A stretch of 64,000 nt of DNA from Haematococcus lacustris (taxonomy: Eukaryota > Chlorophyta > Chlorophyceae > Chlamydomonadales > Haematococcaceae), in the NCBI GenBank assembly GCA_030144725.1, contig JASKMD010000020.1, positions 434,001 to 498,000 on the forward strand, given 5' to 3'. This document shows positions 9,964 through 22,022 of this stretch, piece after piece. Position 1 is the first letter of the stretch; each line of letters begins with the position of its first letter. Below the pieces are notes generated by a model. It saw nothing but the letters and a program-made list of their open reading frames with translations, searched no databases and was not told the origin of the DNA. Made by a program: the position numbers and the translations under genes.

Positions 9964-10839
9964 TAAAACATATTCAGCCTCTGTTTCAGCGCGACGGAGC
10001 CTCATGTCCCCAATGCACCTGATGGCAGGTGTCTAGCCTCGAAAAGCAGCCAGGTTAGCAGCAGGGGCAGCGGCAGCAGGGGCAGCAGCAGCAGGGGCAG
10101 GGGCAGCAGCAACAGGGGCAGGGGCAGCAGCAGCAGGGGCAGCAGCAGCAGCAGCAGGGGCAGCAGCAGCAGGGGCAGCAGGAGCAGCAGGGGCAGCAGG
10201 AGCAGCAGGGGCAGCAGCGGTAGCAGGGGCAGTAGTCGCAGCAGGGGCAGCAGGGGCGGCAGTGGCAGCAGGGGCAGCAGCGGTAGCAGCGGCAGCAGCG
10301 GCAGCAGCAGCGGCGGCAGGGGCAGCAGGGGCGGCAGGGGCAGCAGCGGCAGCTGCGGCAGCAGCGGCAGCAGCGGCAGCAGCGGCAGCAGCAGGGGCAG
10401 CAGGGGCGGCAGCAGCGGCAGCAGCGGCAGGGGCAGCAGCGGCAACAATGGGAGCAGCAGCAATAGTAGCAGGGGCAGCAGCAGCAGGGGCAGCAGCAAC
10501 AGCAGTAGGGGAAGCAGCAGCAGCAGTAGGGGCAGCAGCAGCAGGGGCAGCAGCAGCAAGGGCAGCAGGGGCAGCAGCAGCAGGGGCAGCAGTAGCAGGG
10601 GCCGCAGGGGCAGCAGCGGCAACAGCGGCAGCAGCGGCGACGGCAACAGCAGGGGCAGCAGCGGCAGCAGCGGCAGCAGCGACAGCAGCGGCGGCAGCAG
10701 CAGGAGCAGCAACAGCAGTGGTTGCAGCAGCAGAAGGGGCAGCAACAACATGAGCAGCACCAGCAACAGTAGGGCGGCAGCAGCAGGGGCAGCAGCAGCA
10801 GGAGCAGCAGGGGCGGCATGGGCAGCAGGGACAGCAGTG
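9964..10839. repeat. 0.87-kb CAG-rich direct repeat, copy 3 (right flank of the retroelement)
   Basis: It starts with the same TAAAACATATTCAGCC immediately after the CTT-rich tail at 9963 and ends ...GACAGCAGTG, after which GCAGCAGCGG microsatellite continues to about 10885. Its edges match copy 2 exactly, so insertion at a single CAG locus with duplication of ~870 bp explains the layout. Confidence 0.9.
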
Positions 10840-11977
10840 GCAGCAGCGGCAGCAGCGGCAGCAGCGGCAGCAGCGGCAGCAGCTCTGGAACTTGCGGCAG
10901 CCGATCTGGATTGCGGCAGCATGAACTTACGGGTACACAAAAGGTGTACGAGCAGAAGGTACGGATGAAAGACAGATCGTGTGTTGCATCTGTGCCAAGA
11001 CACTGCCATGCAGCCATGGACAGTTGGGAATGCTGAAAAGACTGTCCAACAGGTGTGGTGCCATGTGAACAAGGCCTATGCCATCCATTTAAACAAAAAC
11101 GTGGAAACGTGCAGAACAACCGTAGAGTACACAAGGCAACGAAGCGCAAGGAGTGTACAGTTAAACCCCCGCAAGGAAAGCTCCCTAAAGGGCGTTTGGT
11201 GACAAAGTGGGTTGAAAGGCTCCTGTATTGCCACAAGGGAAGAAGCTGAAGGAAGACATGAAGCAGCAGCATACCGTAAAGAACCAGGTCGTGTAGGCTT
11301 ACTTGACTGGCTTCATCAAGTGGGTTGCATCATTCGCATGTGGTGTCTGTGCTGCCTCTCCGTGCTGCCGCAGTTAACACTGAGAATGTGGTGTACACCA
11401 GGGTGTTTTATGCCTTGCCACCTGGCCCCGACGACGATGAGGGCTGGTGACAGGCCATGCCAACTTGCATTGACCTGGCACTGAGCTGGCACCACTGCTG
11501 TTGCCACTGTGACTGCAGCTGCCATTGCAATTGCTCTTGCCACACACTGTTGCTGCACCCACACACCGCACACTGCAGAAGTGATAACTGGACAGCATGC
11601 TCACACACATTTTGCAGATGCCAAGGGATGCAAAGCGAACATCATGCAAGCATGCGAACATCATTCATACACACATTGCAAGTGGACTTGGACATGCATA
11701 GTTTTGTTCGGCTGCATGCGGGCTTGCTTGACCGGCTGTCTACCGGGCTGGTTGTTAAACGAATGTGGTGCGGCCGGAGGCCGCACATACATATGTTGCC
11801 GGCTGGCCGTCCGATGTGGGACGGGCCCACTGCCCTAGTAAAAAGTTAAAAAAAAGAATGGAGGATTGCGGCGCTTACAGCAGCCAACGCATGAAATGCA
11901 TGAAATGATATGATAGAACAGATAGAAACCTGTTTTTCTGTACGTATCCTTTGATGCGTCGAGCATGCAGGTGAGCA
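10840..11977. other. No recognisable gene
   Basis: After residual CAG triplets (to ~10885) this stretch has only short ORFs overlapping on both strands. None has a recognisable motif or clear exon borders. It may be 5' flank of the gene starting near 11.98 kb. Confidence 0.4.
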
Positions 11978-14198
11978 GTGGTCAGGGCCTCGCCTGCCGT
12001 GCGCTGTGCTGCTGTCCCGGCATGTGGCCTGCAGGCTGCCTGGTGCCATGGCCTGGTGTGCTGTGTGGCGCAGGATGTGGTGCTGAGCACCTCCGCTGAC
12101 GTGGTGCTGACAGTGGTGGGCGGCGCGGAGGCCCTGGCAGCCAATGCGCCGCTGCTCTGCCAGGGCATCACGGACCTAGCAGCCCAGGCGGCCACAGCGC
12201 TGCTGGCCAGTGGCACCGTGGCTCAGGTGGGCCAGGCAGCCAGCGCCCATTGTTTAAGTGAGGCAGCTTGGCATACCCTGCCCTCATCTCGAACACTGTG
12301 GTTCGAATTTGTGCATGGTGCACGTCAACAGCAGCAGGGGCGGCTGCAGCCTCAGCTCATTGACCCCAGGCACAGCCACTGTCCTGGCTGATGGCTCCCA
12401 TGGAAGTGGGGCAGGTCCTCTACCCAATCCTGCACCTCAGCCCCCACCGAGCCTTCCCACCGCTGCCAAGATCCTCATCTCTGTCATGGCGCTGGGGGGC
12501 GTGGCCATGTTCGCTTCCCTCACGCTGCTGGTGATGAGACGGACTCGCAGCTGGCCAGGAGGGGAGACAGCACACATCAAGCCTGAGTCCACGGTCAGTG
12601 GCCTGTGCCCACCCTAGGCTGCTCCTGTCATGCTTTGCTACCAGTTTGCTGACCCTAGTGCGCTGGAGACGCAAGCTTTAGTGCCGGGTCGCTCATCCCT
12701 GTTGACCCTGGTGCTGCTGCAGATGCATGCGAGGATGGCTGCGATACTGTTCGCCGCAGTCCAGAGACGAAACACAGACCCTCGCCGGGCCGCACGCATC
12801 ATGCACCTCATTGGTGTCCGCGAGGCCAGCCGCTCGTCAAACAGCGACCTGTCCGCGAGGTCCCTGCAAGTACAGCACGGACGCTCAGCCAGGGCTGCGC
12901 GGAGTCGGATGAACTCCGTTGTGGCCATCCCATTACACGGTGCTACAGTCACGCCCCTGCCTGCATGGGCCGCCCACGACCAATCCGTGCATGGTGCAAC
13001 CAATAACCCGCCAAGCCAGTTTGCTGCTGCTGCAGCCCAGTCACCGCCTGCCACACCGCCACCTCACACTCCCCCACACGACTCAAATAGTCAAAGTGAC
13101 CAGAGCCTATTCGTGGCAGGGCCATCACACCCAGATGACCCATTACCCAGCGGCCCCCACAACTTTTCAGCCATCTCTGCAAGCAGCCAGCTCCACGCCA
13201 TTGCTAGCGCCTCATCCCTGGCGCAGTCCATCAGCGGTGGCCCTCTCCAGCCCACGGTCCAGAGCACAAGCCCCCTGGTTCCCCACTTGCAGCAGCAGGG
13301 AGGACAGCCACGGCCGTTCAGTGTGATCCCCTTCAGCAGCTCTCAGGGGGATGAGTCCAACAGACTAGAGCAGCGGGCGCGACCCAGCTGGGCCTGGATG
13401 CCTGCAGACCTTGAACCTGATGAGGCCAGCCACAGGACCTCCCCGGAGCAGCCTGCATCAGCCGGGCAGCTCCACGGCATCAAGGCTGAGAGCACTAGCC
13501 CTGACTCTGCAAGGCCAGCAGACAGCAGCAAGGCAGCAGCAGCAGAGACTTGTGCTCCACCCCTGGCACAACTGGCAGATCAGCGAGGAGCGACCCACGG
13601 CCTGCTGGCCAGGCTGTGGCAGGCAGTGGTGCGAGTGTTCTCTGGACCTCAGCCAGCACCTAGCCACATCCCTCCACACACTGACCCGGTCAGCACCTCA
13701 TGCCAGAAGCACAGCCTCGCGCTGCGTGCAGCCCACTCCGACAGCAGCAGTAGCAATAGCAGTAGCAGGCAGTCGGCACATGACGACATCATCTGTGAGA
13801 TGCTTGACGCCGACGACACCAAGGCGGTGCTGCATGAGGCCCTGTCTATTCACTCCGTCATATCAACCCAGCTGAGCTGCCCTGCCCTGCCAGCAGCCAG
13901 CAGCCCACGGCAGCTCCCGGTGCTGCCAACTGCCGCATCTGTGTTAAGGAGCTCTCTTGAGCAGCTGGGGGCTGCAGGCTTTTCTCCTCCCCTTCCCTTG
14001 GTACTGCTGCCCACAGCAGCAGCAGCAGCAGAGGCAGCAGCACCCCTCCCCTTCTCCTCTGCTCAGCCACCATCCAGCACCCTCCGCTTTGACTAGTGCA
14101 CAGACCTGACCAAGGAGCCAGGCCTGGTGCTGTTCCAGGGCAAGCTGGTGAACCCAGCCGCCCAGCACTTCTTGCCTGCTGCCTACCCCACTGCTTGA
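11978..14198 (+). CDS. Hypothetical single-pass membrane protein gene, exon structure unresolved
   Basis: Three open stretches in the same direction probably belong to one intron-containing gene: 11978-12391 (Ala/Val-rich), 12258-12617, and 12630-14096. The second holds a clear membrane segment (AAKILISVMALGGVAMFASL, then TLLVMRRTR, which gives a basic stop-transfer end). The third is ~488 codons rich in Ser, Pro, Gln and Ala, as in a disordered cytoplasmic tail. The frame meets TAG at 14094-14096 but stays open for 33 more codons with ordinary-looking protein (CTDLTKEPGLVLFQGKLVNP) to TGA at 14196-14198. I do not recognise the family. Start and introns are uncertain; CAG/GTGGGC near 12227 and ACG/GTCAGT near 12591 are candidate donors. 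Confidence 0.4.
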
Positions 14199-16160
14199 GC
14201 CGTCAGCTGTGCAGGCAGTGAAGCACAGCAGGCTGGCGCTGAGGCCAGTGACCTGCACCACCTGCTGGCCCAGCTGCGGGCGCAGCGACTGACGGCAGCA
14301 ACTGACAAGGCCACAGCCGCCCCGGACCGTCCCCCACTTGGCCGCAGGGCAGGCAGCACCAGCTGCCATGCTGACCAGGCTATTGTTGGCATCACGCCGA
14401 GTGCACCCCCCTCTACCGGGCTCATCACCAACGGCCCTGTCCTCCCACCACCTGCAGCAGCCTTCAACAAGATTGGACCCTTGACCGGCCTGGCTAGGGG
14501 CTGGCGGCAGTGCCACCTGCAGCACCCAGCAGGCGGCAGCTGACTCAGCAGAGCTCGCCAGCTGAGTCTGAGGACCTGGGCCACTGACTTGTGAGGTGAT
14601 GAGCTCACCGGTGTCAAGCCCTCAGGCTGTACCCTCATGCTGCCTATGGTGTTGCCGCTGGAGAGTGCAGTGTGAGGTCCTGGTGCAGCGGTGCTTGGCA
14701 TTTGGTGTGGTTGGCCATCGTCCATGCATACATGCATCCATCAGGCATGCAGAATGCACAGCTCCGGCTATGTTGTAGGGTATGTATCAGCTGTGGCTGG
14801 CCAAGCACAATGGGTGCCTGGGTGGAGTAACGCGTATATGCAGGGTATACATCAGCCGTTGCTGACCGTGGCTGCTGTGGCAGGCACTATGCGTATCTAG
14901 GGTGGAATATAGCGGGTGGAATATAGCGTATAGCGTATATGGGTGAGTACATCAGCCGTGGCTGACAGTGGCTGCCATGGCTGGCACTATGTGTACATGG
15001 TCGCATTATCTACATGAGTACCTTGTGTATAAGGTGAATATGGGTAGGCCGTGGGTTGCTTAAGCATGTGCAAAGGCACAGTGTGTGCATCACGACACCT
15101 GGTTGGCCTATTCTGCTTGACTGCTTTGTCTAGTTCTCTACAGCAGCGCCATTTGAGCTGGGCAGCTACAGGGAAGAGGGAGCCTGTGGAGAGGTGGTAG
15201 GAGAGTGAACCTAACAGTAACCTGATGTTGTTGATTTATCATGGCACCTTCATCATCTGCACATGCATAAGCAGCACATGAGGGAACACGACAGTGGGAG
15301 CATTTATTACCTTTCTACTGCTATCTTTTTTACTACTAGCTACCCTGACCACATTGAGGTGACTTGCTGCGGCTTTGCAGCCAAATAATATCCCTCATGC
15401 TTGCATTTGCATTTTGCTATCGTTTGTATTATCTTGCTTTTGCTTGAGCTTACACAGCAGTGAGATTTCCAGCTAAACCCGCTGGCATTGTGTAGTGTAC
15501 ATTAGGCTGCAGCCTTCAACAAGTCATGATAACGAATTATGTAAACCATTGTCAAGGCCACTTAGGGAGTCTGCCACGTGGTGTTGCTGAACCCCTAGAG
15601 AGGCAACGAGCCAGGTGCATCTTTGGCATGACACAAGAGCACTCATGTTATGCACTGTGAGCCTTGGGCGCTCAGTTGGCGGCCTTCACCCTATGATTTG
15701 TTGCTGTTGGTATCTGATTGCTGGGGTTGTCTGCGGCTGCTTACATCGCCAAATCTGATCACGTTCCCTGATAGTTTGACAACTCGGCCGGCGTGCTAAA
15801 GAAGGCGAACAGATAAGGTGAAAGCAAACAAGTAGCAGTGGCTGTGGGGTGCACACGCCTACCATGCTGAGAGCATGAAGCCATGAGGGCGTGACGATGA
15901 GGGCAGGGCCCACCCACCCCCTCACTAGGGCTGCACCTTAGCAAAGTGCCTCAGCACCAGCAGCTTTGCAGCGTGCTCCCCAACACCAGTATGTAGACAG
16001 CCGCAGCGGCAACTATGGGCGCACAAGTCAGCATGCCCAGCGGCTCCAGCCGGCACTCATGAGCCGACCATGCGTCCTTGCACCATTGCACGCATGCTTG
16101 TACACCCGGTATGTCATAAACGTGCTTGTGTGAGTAAACCACCTCTGCGGCCCCTGACAC
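14199..16160. other. Intergenic, no recognisable gene; imperfect ~115-bp repeats
   Basis: Only short overlapping ORFs are present. Around 14790-15010 the phrase TACATCAGCCGT..TGGCTG..GGCACTATG recurs at about 115-bp spacing. The section 15200-15600 is AT-richer. I see no RNA gene. Confidence 0.45.
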
Positions 16161-16290
16161 GCAGGTCAGGTCAGGTCAGACCAAGTCCGAATAGGTCAGG
16201 TCAGGCCAAATCAGGTCACACCAAGTCCAATCAGGTCAATCCAAATTAGGTCACACCAAGTCGGATAAGGTCAGATTAGGTTGCAAGAGT
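16161..16290. repeat. Degenerate AGGTCA tandem repeat
   Basis: About 130 bp of imperfect AGGTCAGGTC, AGGTCACACCAAGTCC and related units, too diverged for a single clean period. A minor cousin with TCACAGCAGG units occurs at 36548-36665. Confidence 0.7.
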
Positions 16291-16718
16291 GGTGTAGGGC
16301 GCTATTGTGGACACAGTCAATCTTGTGGCTGCGGACGTCATGGACCCTGTTGCTTGGGGAGTGGCAGCGTGGAAGGGTGCAGTTGTGTGGGGTAGCATAG
16401 TGCACAGACCCCTCACCTGACCCAGGCTGCCCTCCCTACACACACACCCGCTAGCCTACAGACTGACGATGCATCTGAGCAAGACTGCAGTCTCCAACTG
16501 GTGCTGTCATTATTATGCATGTGGCAGCAGCCCGTAGGCTGTTCCAGCAAGACATGGACGTCAGTTTGTTTGGAATGGCAGCAGGCACAGCACATCATCA
16601 ATCTTCATTACGCAAGCAATGCACAATTTGTCGCAGAAACTACCAAAGACGCCAACACCTGATGTCATTCTGATAGGGATTTCTACCAATCTTCAAACAT
16701 ACAGCGGATGATGCGGCG

Positions 16719-18811
16719 ATGAAAGACTCTGTGCTGCAGCTCGCGGGGACTTATTACACGCCGCAGGAACAGCCTGGTGAGTGCCGCATTGCCCGCTTAT
16801 CGTGCACAAGCAATACAAGCCTGTCACCTGAAACTATAATTGCAGACGGCTATGTACGACGCCTGGAGGCCGCCTGCCAGCTGCTGTATGTGGGACTCAA
16901 AGCACCTCAGGCCACAGGCGCCCAGCCTGCCTCCTTCAGCCCTGCTGCCCACAACGTGGCTCCAGCTGCTTTCCCGACACCCTCAGCCCCATGCAGCATT
17001 GCAGCTGGGGAGCTGTGCACACTGGTGCTGACAGACCATGAGGTGCTGGATGTGGTGCTGGCACTACATGACATCAGAGCAGCCCAGCTTTGCCAACTCT
17101 TGTCCTGGCCAGGTTCACATGCACTGCAGCTGCCTCCTCCCAGTGAAGACCTTGCCCAGCAGCTCAGTCAAAGCCAGTGGTCAGTGCCGGGCAGCCAGCT
17201 GCTGGCCTTTGTCAGCGCCCTGAACCATGACAACAGCCTGGAGGTGAGCTGTGCCGCTGCTCCTTGCCTATTGCTTCCTCCTCGTGCTGCTTACTCCTTG
17301 TTGCTTGCAGCTGGAGTGGAAGGCAGCCACTGTAAGTGCTTGCCTGTTGTATGCTGCCATGCAATAGAATGAGAGTGTAGTCCTGGACTGCCACCTGGCA
17401 GGCTTGCTGTTTAGTCCAGCATGGAGTATTGATTGCCATTGCCATTGCCTGCTGCTCCCAGTTCATGGTGCTGGTAAGAGGCGTCTGTGGGCTGTCAATG
17501 TGTAGCTCGACTGTGACACATTTGAAGTTTTGTTTAGTTTTTCTACGCGTATGGATCGCCAGGGATCCTGTGGTTGGCCAGTCTGAGCAGCCCATGTGCC
17601 ACCCTGCAGCAGGAAGTTCCAGTGCCATCAGCTTTTTACACATCATTCAGGCCAAGCTGCCTGTATAGGGCCATGTCCAGAAGCCTTCCATGCACAACCA
17701 CCTATTTAGTATGGAACAAGGTGTTGACACATCCTATAAGCCAAGCTACCAATATGTACTGTGCAGGTCGTGGACCTGGTGTGGGGCAAAGAGAACACGC
17801 TGCAGGTGAGGAACAGGGTGTGGAGTATGAAAGCGGCAGAAGTGGGGCAGGCTAGGTGTGTAAGGCTGGGTGTTAAAGCGCCAAGAAAGGTGCCCACACT
17901 TGCCACTCCAGCCCTGCCATCTAGAGCCAGCACATTAAGAAAATGATCGCACACCACCAGCACTTCAGTACATCAGTCAGAGCTCAGTATAGAAGTCCGC
18001 GAGAATGACTACACAGTAAGGTGACTGTGATACATGTGAACTTTTTACTATTGTGAAAGCCAAGCACATCGCCGCGCAACCCTTTGTAACATGTCATTTA
18101 CTGTGTAGCATTGGAAAGGGTGCAGCGGGTTGCTGCTACCAGGAGAGGGGGCTTGGTGAGGCATCTACATCGCCACAACCTGCTTCAGGGGCTGCAGAAG
18201 AATAGGCCAGAGCCAAATGCCCTGGCTAGGTCACCATGCCTCATGCTCATCATGCTCAGCTACCCTCTTGTTAACCCCACTACGTGGTATGCTTCAACTC
18301 GAGCTAGACAGCTGGCCCAGACTCACCGCATCTCCCTCCCTGCACTTCCCTGCTGCTGTGCCTGGCGTGCTGCTCGCGCAGGGTGACCCTCTGCTGCGTG
18401 TGTGGGACAGCATGCACCGCGCCATGCTGCTGGTGCTGGCAGCCTTGCAGTCACTCCCCATCCACCCTCACCCTCAGCACCCTGACCCTGCAGCCGCCAC
18501 CCACACCTCCGCCACACCCCAGCTGCCACCTGGCTACCACCGCTGCAGCGGCTGCCTGCTGCTCAGCCTGCGCCTGGTCTTGAGCCTTGCCCATAACTGT
18601 CTGGGGGAGCAGCAGCCGAACAGGGACCTAGCCCTTGCCCGGCTGCATGCCACCCTGCCTGGGCTGCTGCTGGGGCTTAGCACCGCAATGACGGTGTTGC
18701 AGGCAGCAGGTCACCCGGAGGCTGACGCCCAGCGCGTGCAGTTTGTGCGCTGCCTGCTGCCCCTGGGAATGAAGGCAGCCGCAAGCCTCATAAAGAAGGA
18801 CCCCAAAGTCA

Positions 18812-18852
<41 letters not shown>

Positions 18853-19072
18853 GACCATGATAGCAGCAGTGGCCAAGCCAGCAGCAGCGGTCCCCGTGGC
18901 GACACAGGTCGGTCTGGCGCTTCCCAGAGCGCTAGTGACAAGCCGAGTGACAAGCTGCCTTCACTTGCTGGCAACAGCTACCTGTACCTGGCCCAGGCCC
19001 TGTGTGATGTGTTGGGGCGCCAGGAAGAAACGTACGCCCATGATGAGGTGATCACCACATGCCAAGAAGAAG
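16719..19072 (+). CDS. Hypothetical gene 1 with DLVxGxENTLQ exon (partial model)
   Basis: Candidate exons by splice sites: 16719-17243 (ends CTGGAG/GTGAGC), a 21-nt exon 17311-17331 (LEWKAAT), a 12-nt exon 17461-17472 (FMVL), 17767-17805 (VVDLVWGKENTLQ, donor CAG/GTGAGG), and a long exon from about 18382 (GDPLLRVWDSMHRAMLLVLA...) to a donor at 19072/19073 (AAG/GTAAGC). The last exon has hydrophobic Leu-rich stretches and a poly-Ser (AGC)n tract at about 18812-18851. No domain is recognised, and 3' exons beyond 19.1 kb were not found with confidence. It shares the ENTLQ/GTGAG exon end with the model at 19.7-21.5 kb, so the two may be tandem paralogues or parts of one gene. Confidence 0.45.
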
Positions 19073-19099
19073 GTAAGCCAGCCGCACCTTTCTTGCATT

Positions 19100-19712
19100 T
19101 TGTGCCTGTGGATCATGTGCCTTAAGCCTCGTATCCCTGTATGGCGAAAAACCTGCGTATTGGAATACCTGTATAGCCTTAAGAGCTTGCCCCTGTGCAT
19201 ACAACCTTCACTTGCGGAACGGGCTCATCCACATGTCCATGGCTTGCAGCTAGAATGTAGCGCTTGCGAAGGGCGTTCCGAAGCTGTACAGCTCTTCATA
19301 AAAAAGTGTGCCCAGGACCTGGAAAACTGAGTAGTGGCGAACCCATGCACAAGGTCACCATGCACGGGTTCACCTACACAGGTCCTAGGGTTACCCTGCA
19401 CAAATGTACAGCCTCTATACAAGGACCCCGCTTTTACCTGGGGTCATGTGATTATTTGCACGACCTCGTGTCTCGCGCAGACACACTGTAACGTGCTTAC
19501 ACTGCCGCTCCGGTTCACGCAGGGTTGCCAATATATCATATCTACCTGCCGAATTGTAAAGTATTTTAATAATCCTACACGCCATTACCTATACTTAGCA
19601 ACTGTCTAACTTCACGTGGGTCCGGGGTTTGGCTTCTACGGGACCCTAAAAATTTGGCAGGACGGTATGCAAACCAGTAACTTGATGACATGTGTCGAGC
19701 CGCTGAACTGCC
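19100..19712. other. No clear exon
   Basis: Short ORFs only. This is either an intron joining the two ENTLQ-containing models or the intergenic spacer between them. Confidence 0.35.
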
Positions 19713-21539
19713 ATGTGTCTTGCTGCATCACGTCAACGATGCCTGGGTGCAGGGCCGGGTAGCGTCGAGGAGCTTACGAAAGATGTGATCCAGTTTGGGG
19801 TGACAACATTGTCGGTGACAGCCCAACACACCAAAGACCTGCAACAACCCCTGGAGGAGGCAGCCGGGGCAGCATGCCGCACCAGTGCTAGGGTTGCCGC
19901 CTCTCGCCATTCCGCTGCGGCGGTCAGCATGCCGCTGCTGGTGTCCGACATCCTCAGCTTGGTTGCCCGTTGCCTTCCGGGATACCAAGCTGCCGTTGCG
20001 GCATTGAAGATCTGCAGGACATTAGCCACCATTGGTGAGAGCATTTTCACCGGTACCTTGACGCTGCAGCTCTGGGTCAACAGCCTCTCAACCATGTACG
20101 CTGTGCTATACCACGCCGCCATGGCGTTGATAGTGCTCGTGCCAAACTGGAAGTGCCGGCCGGCTGTGTTACGCGCCGGCTTGCGCATCGCCACCGCTGG
20201 AGCGCTTGCGCACAACACGATGGTGTCAATGCTCCCTGACGCGGAGCACACCAGCAGAGTGCCACACGCAACGTCTAAGCGGCAAATGAACAGAAGCGAT
20301 GAGGCTGCACGGTTGCCGGAGATGGAAGAGAAAGTCAGCGATATATCCTTCAACGTAACCCTCCTATGGGGGATGGTCCTCGCACAAGATGGCTTGAACA
20401 GGCCACCGACAGGACCTTTTCGAATAGATCGCGACTTCCTCGTCCGCTTGACGGCCGACAGGGTGGCTGTCCTGCCCTCTCCATCCTCACCTCAGCTGGC
20501 GCCCTTGGCTCTGGACCTGGTGCTGGGTATGGAGAACACGCTGCAGGTGAGAGGCATCATTGTTGTATGTGTGCAAGCATGTGTGATGATGGTAGTCAGT
20601 GAAGTACAAAGTAAGTAAGCAAGCAGTACCTGTGGCTGTGTGGTGTGCATGCGAAGAGTCAAGGTAGCTGAGGTAGGGAGGCCTTCTCAGTGATGCTGAC
20701 ACCTGGCTTGAGGGCTCTCTTGCTTCAGCGCACATTGCCCATGCTCCAGACTGCTGCTATGCCTGCTGAGCTGGTATCAAGACCTTGTGTGGTGATCGTC
20801 ACTCCTGGCATGCCTGTTGCAGATGGTAATGCGGCAGCAGGACATGGTGTTCAAGTGGCCATTTTGGAATGACGGCAAATTTGTGCAAGGCCTTGCGGAT
20901 GGCTACCGAACTCTGCTGGCCTTGTTTGGGCATGTCATCGAGGTCCTGGCCACACCCAGTGTGGTGGGCCCTGCTGGCTTGGCTGCCCAGCCTGCCTCTT
21001 GGCTGCCCTGCGGCAACAGCCTCGTGGAGGGCTGGTGCACCAGGCTGCTGGCAGGGGTCTGCAAGCTGATGTGGATCGTCACCCTAGCCTCAACATCTGT
21101 ACCCTTCCTCTTGAAAATCATGCTGAACCGAAGGCTTCAAGGCAGCTACAAGCTCTTGCTACGCGGGCAGCGTCAGGCTCCCCCCAGCATGTCCCCAGAG
21201 GCCGAGCGGCTGCTGTCTTGCCTGACCCTGGTGCTTACAGCCATGGTGCCACTAGAGCTGTGCCTGGTTCTGGCTCTGTACCCGTCAAAAGTGGTGCGGA
21301 AATTTGACAAGAGTTTGAAGGAGGAAGAGCGCGCCATGAGGGTTGCGTTGTCCAAGCTGCAGCCTGAACAGGTGTGGACCTGGCACGCGCTGGCGGCTGG
21401 CACCCCGGCTGAGTCCACCCTGCAGGGTTTGCTGTCAGCCTCGGCCTCCCTGTTTCAGGTGCATGGCCTGGTCACGCCCATAGCACCAGAGTGGCGCCAT
21501 CCGCCCCTGACAGTGGCCCTGGGTAATTGGCACGAGTAG
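19713..21539 (+). CDS. Hypothetical gene 2 with DLVxGxENTLQ exon (partial model)
   Basis: The exon within 19713-20547 encodes ~278 residues with VEELTKDVIQFGVTTLSV near its start and hydrophobic stretches (MPLLVSDILSLVARCLPGY; STMYAVLYHAAMALIVLVP). It ends LALDLVLGMENTLQ at CAG/GTGAGA, the same border as in gene 1. The next exon, after an acceptor TGTTGCAG at about 20820, reads MVMRQQDMVFKWPFWNDGKF and continues with three hydrophobic segments to TAG at 21537-21539. Several likely membrane helices suggest a membrane protein, but I do not recognise the family. The true start lies upstream or in another exon. Confidence 0.45.
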
Positions 21540-22015
21540 TAGTGCGAATGTGCCAGGTGCTGAGGAATTCTCCAGGCTAGGCCAAGACAGTTGTCTAGCT
21601 GAAGACATAGGCCAAGACAGCTAGCTAGGACAGTCGCCCAGCTGACAGGTGCACAAAGGTGCACAAAGCATCATCATTGCAGCTTCCATGGTCCAATCCG
21701 TGGCCTGTCAGGTTGCAACCGCGGGCAGCTCACCCTGAGCAGCCCACAACCCCACAGCCTTCCCTGCGTTCCCGTGGCATTAGCTCGCAGCCCTCCACTG
21801 TCCGCCCCACAGCTCTGTTGTTGAAGCAACTACCAGGGTGACTATCATGCACAGCACCGCCTCAACATTTCACATGACAGGGTACAACACATGCCATGTG
21901 AATTAGTGAGCAGGCTTTGACTGGGTCTGCCAGATCAGCCTAACCTAATCCAGGGCTTTAGGACTGTCCATAGCTGTGTCTAGCTCCGTGCAAACATGCA
22001 TGTTCGGGTGTCACG
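21540..22015. other. Intergenic, nothing recognised
   Basis: Short ORFs and a small local repeat of GGCCAAGACAG(T/C)..AGCT around 21580-21640. No gene or RNA seen. Confidence 0.4.
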
Positions 22016-22022
22016 GGTATGC

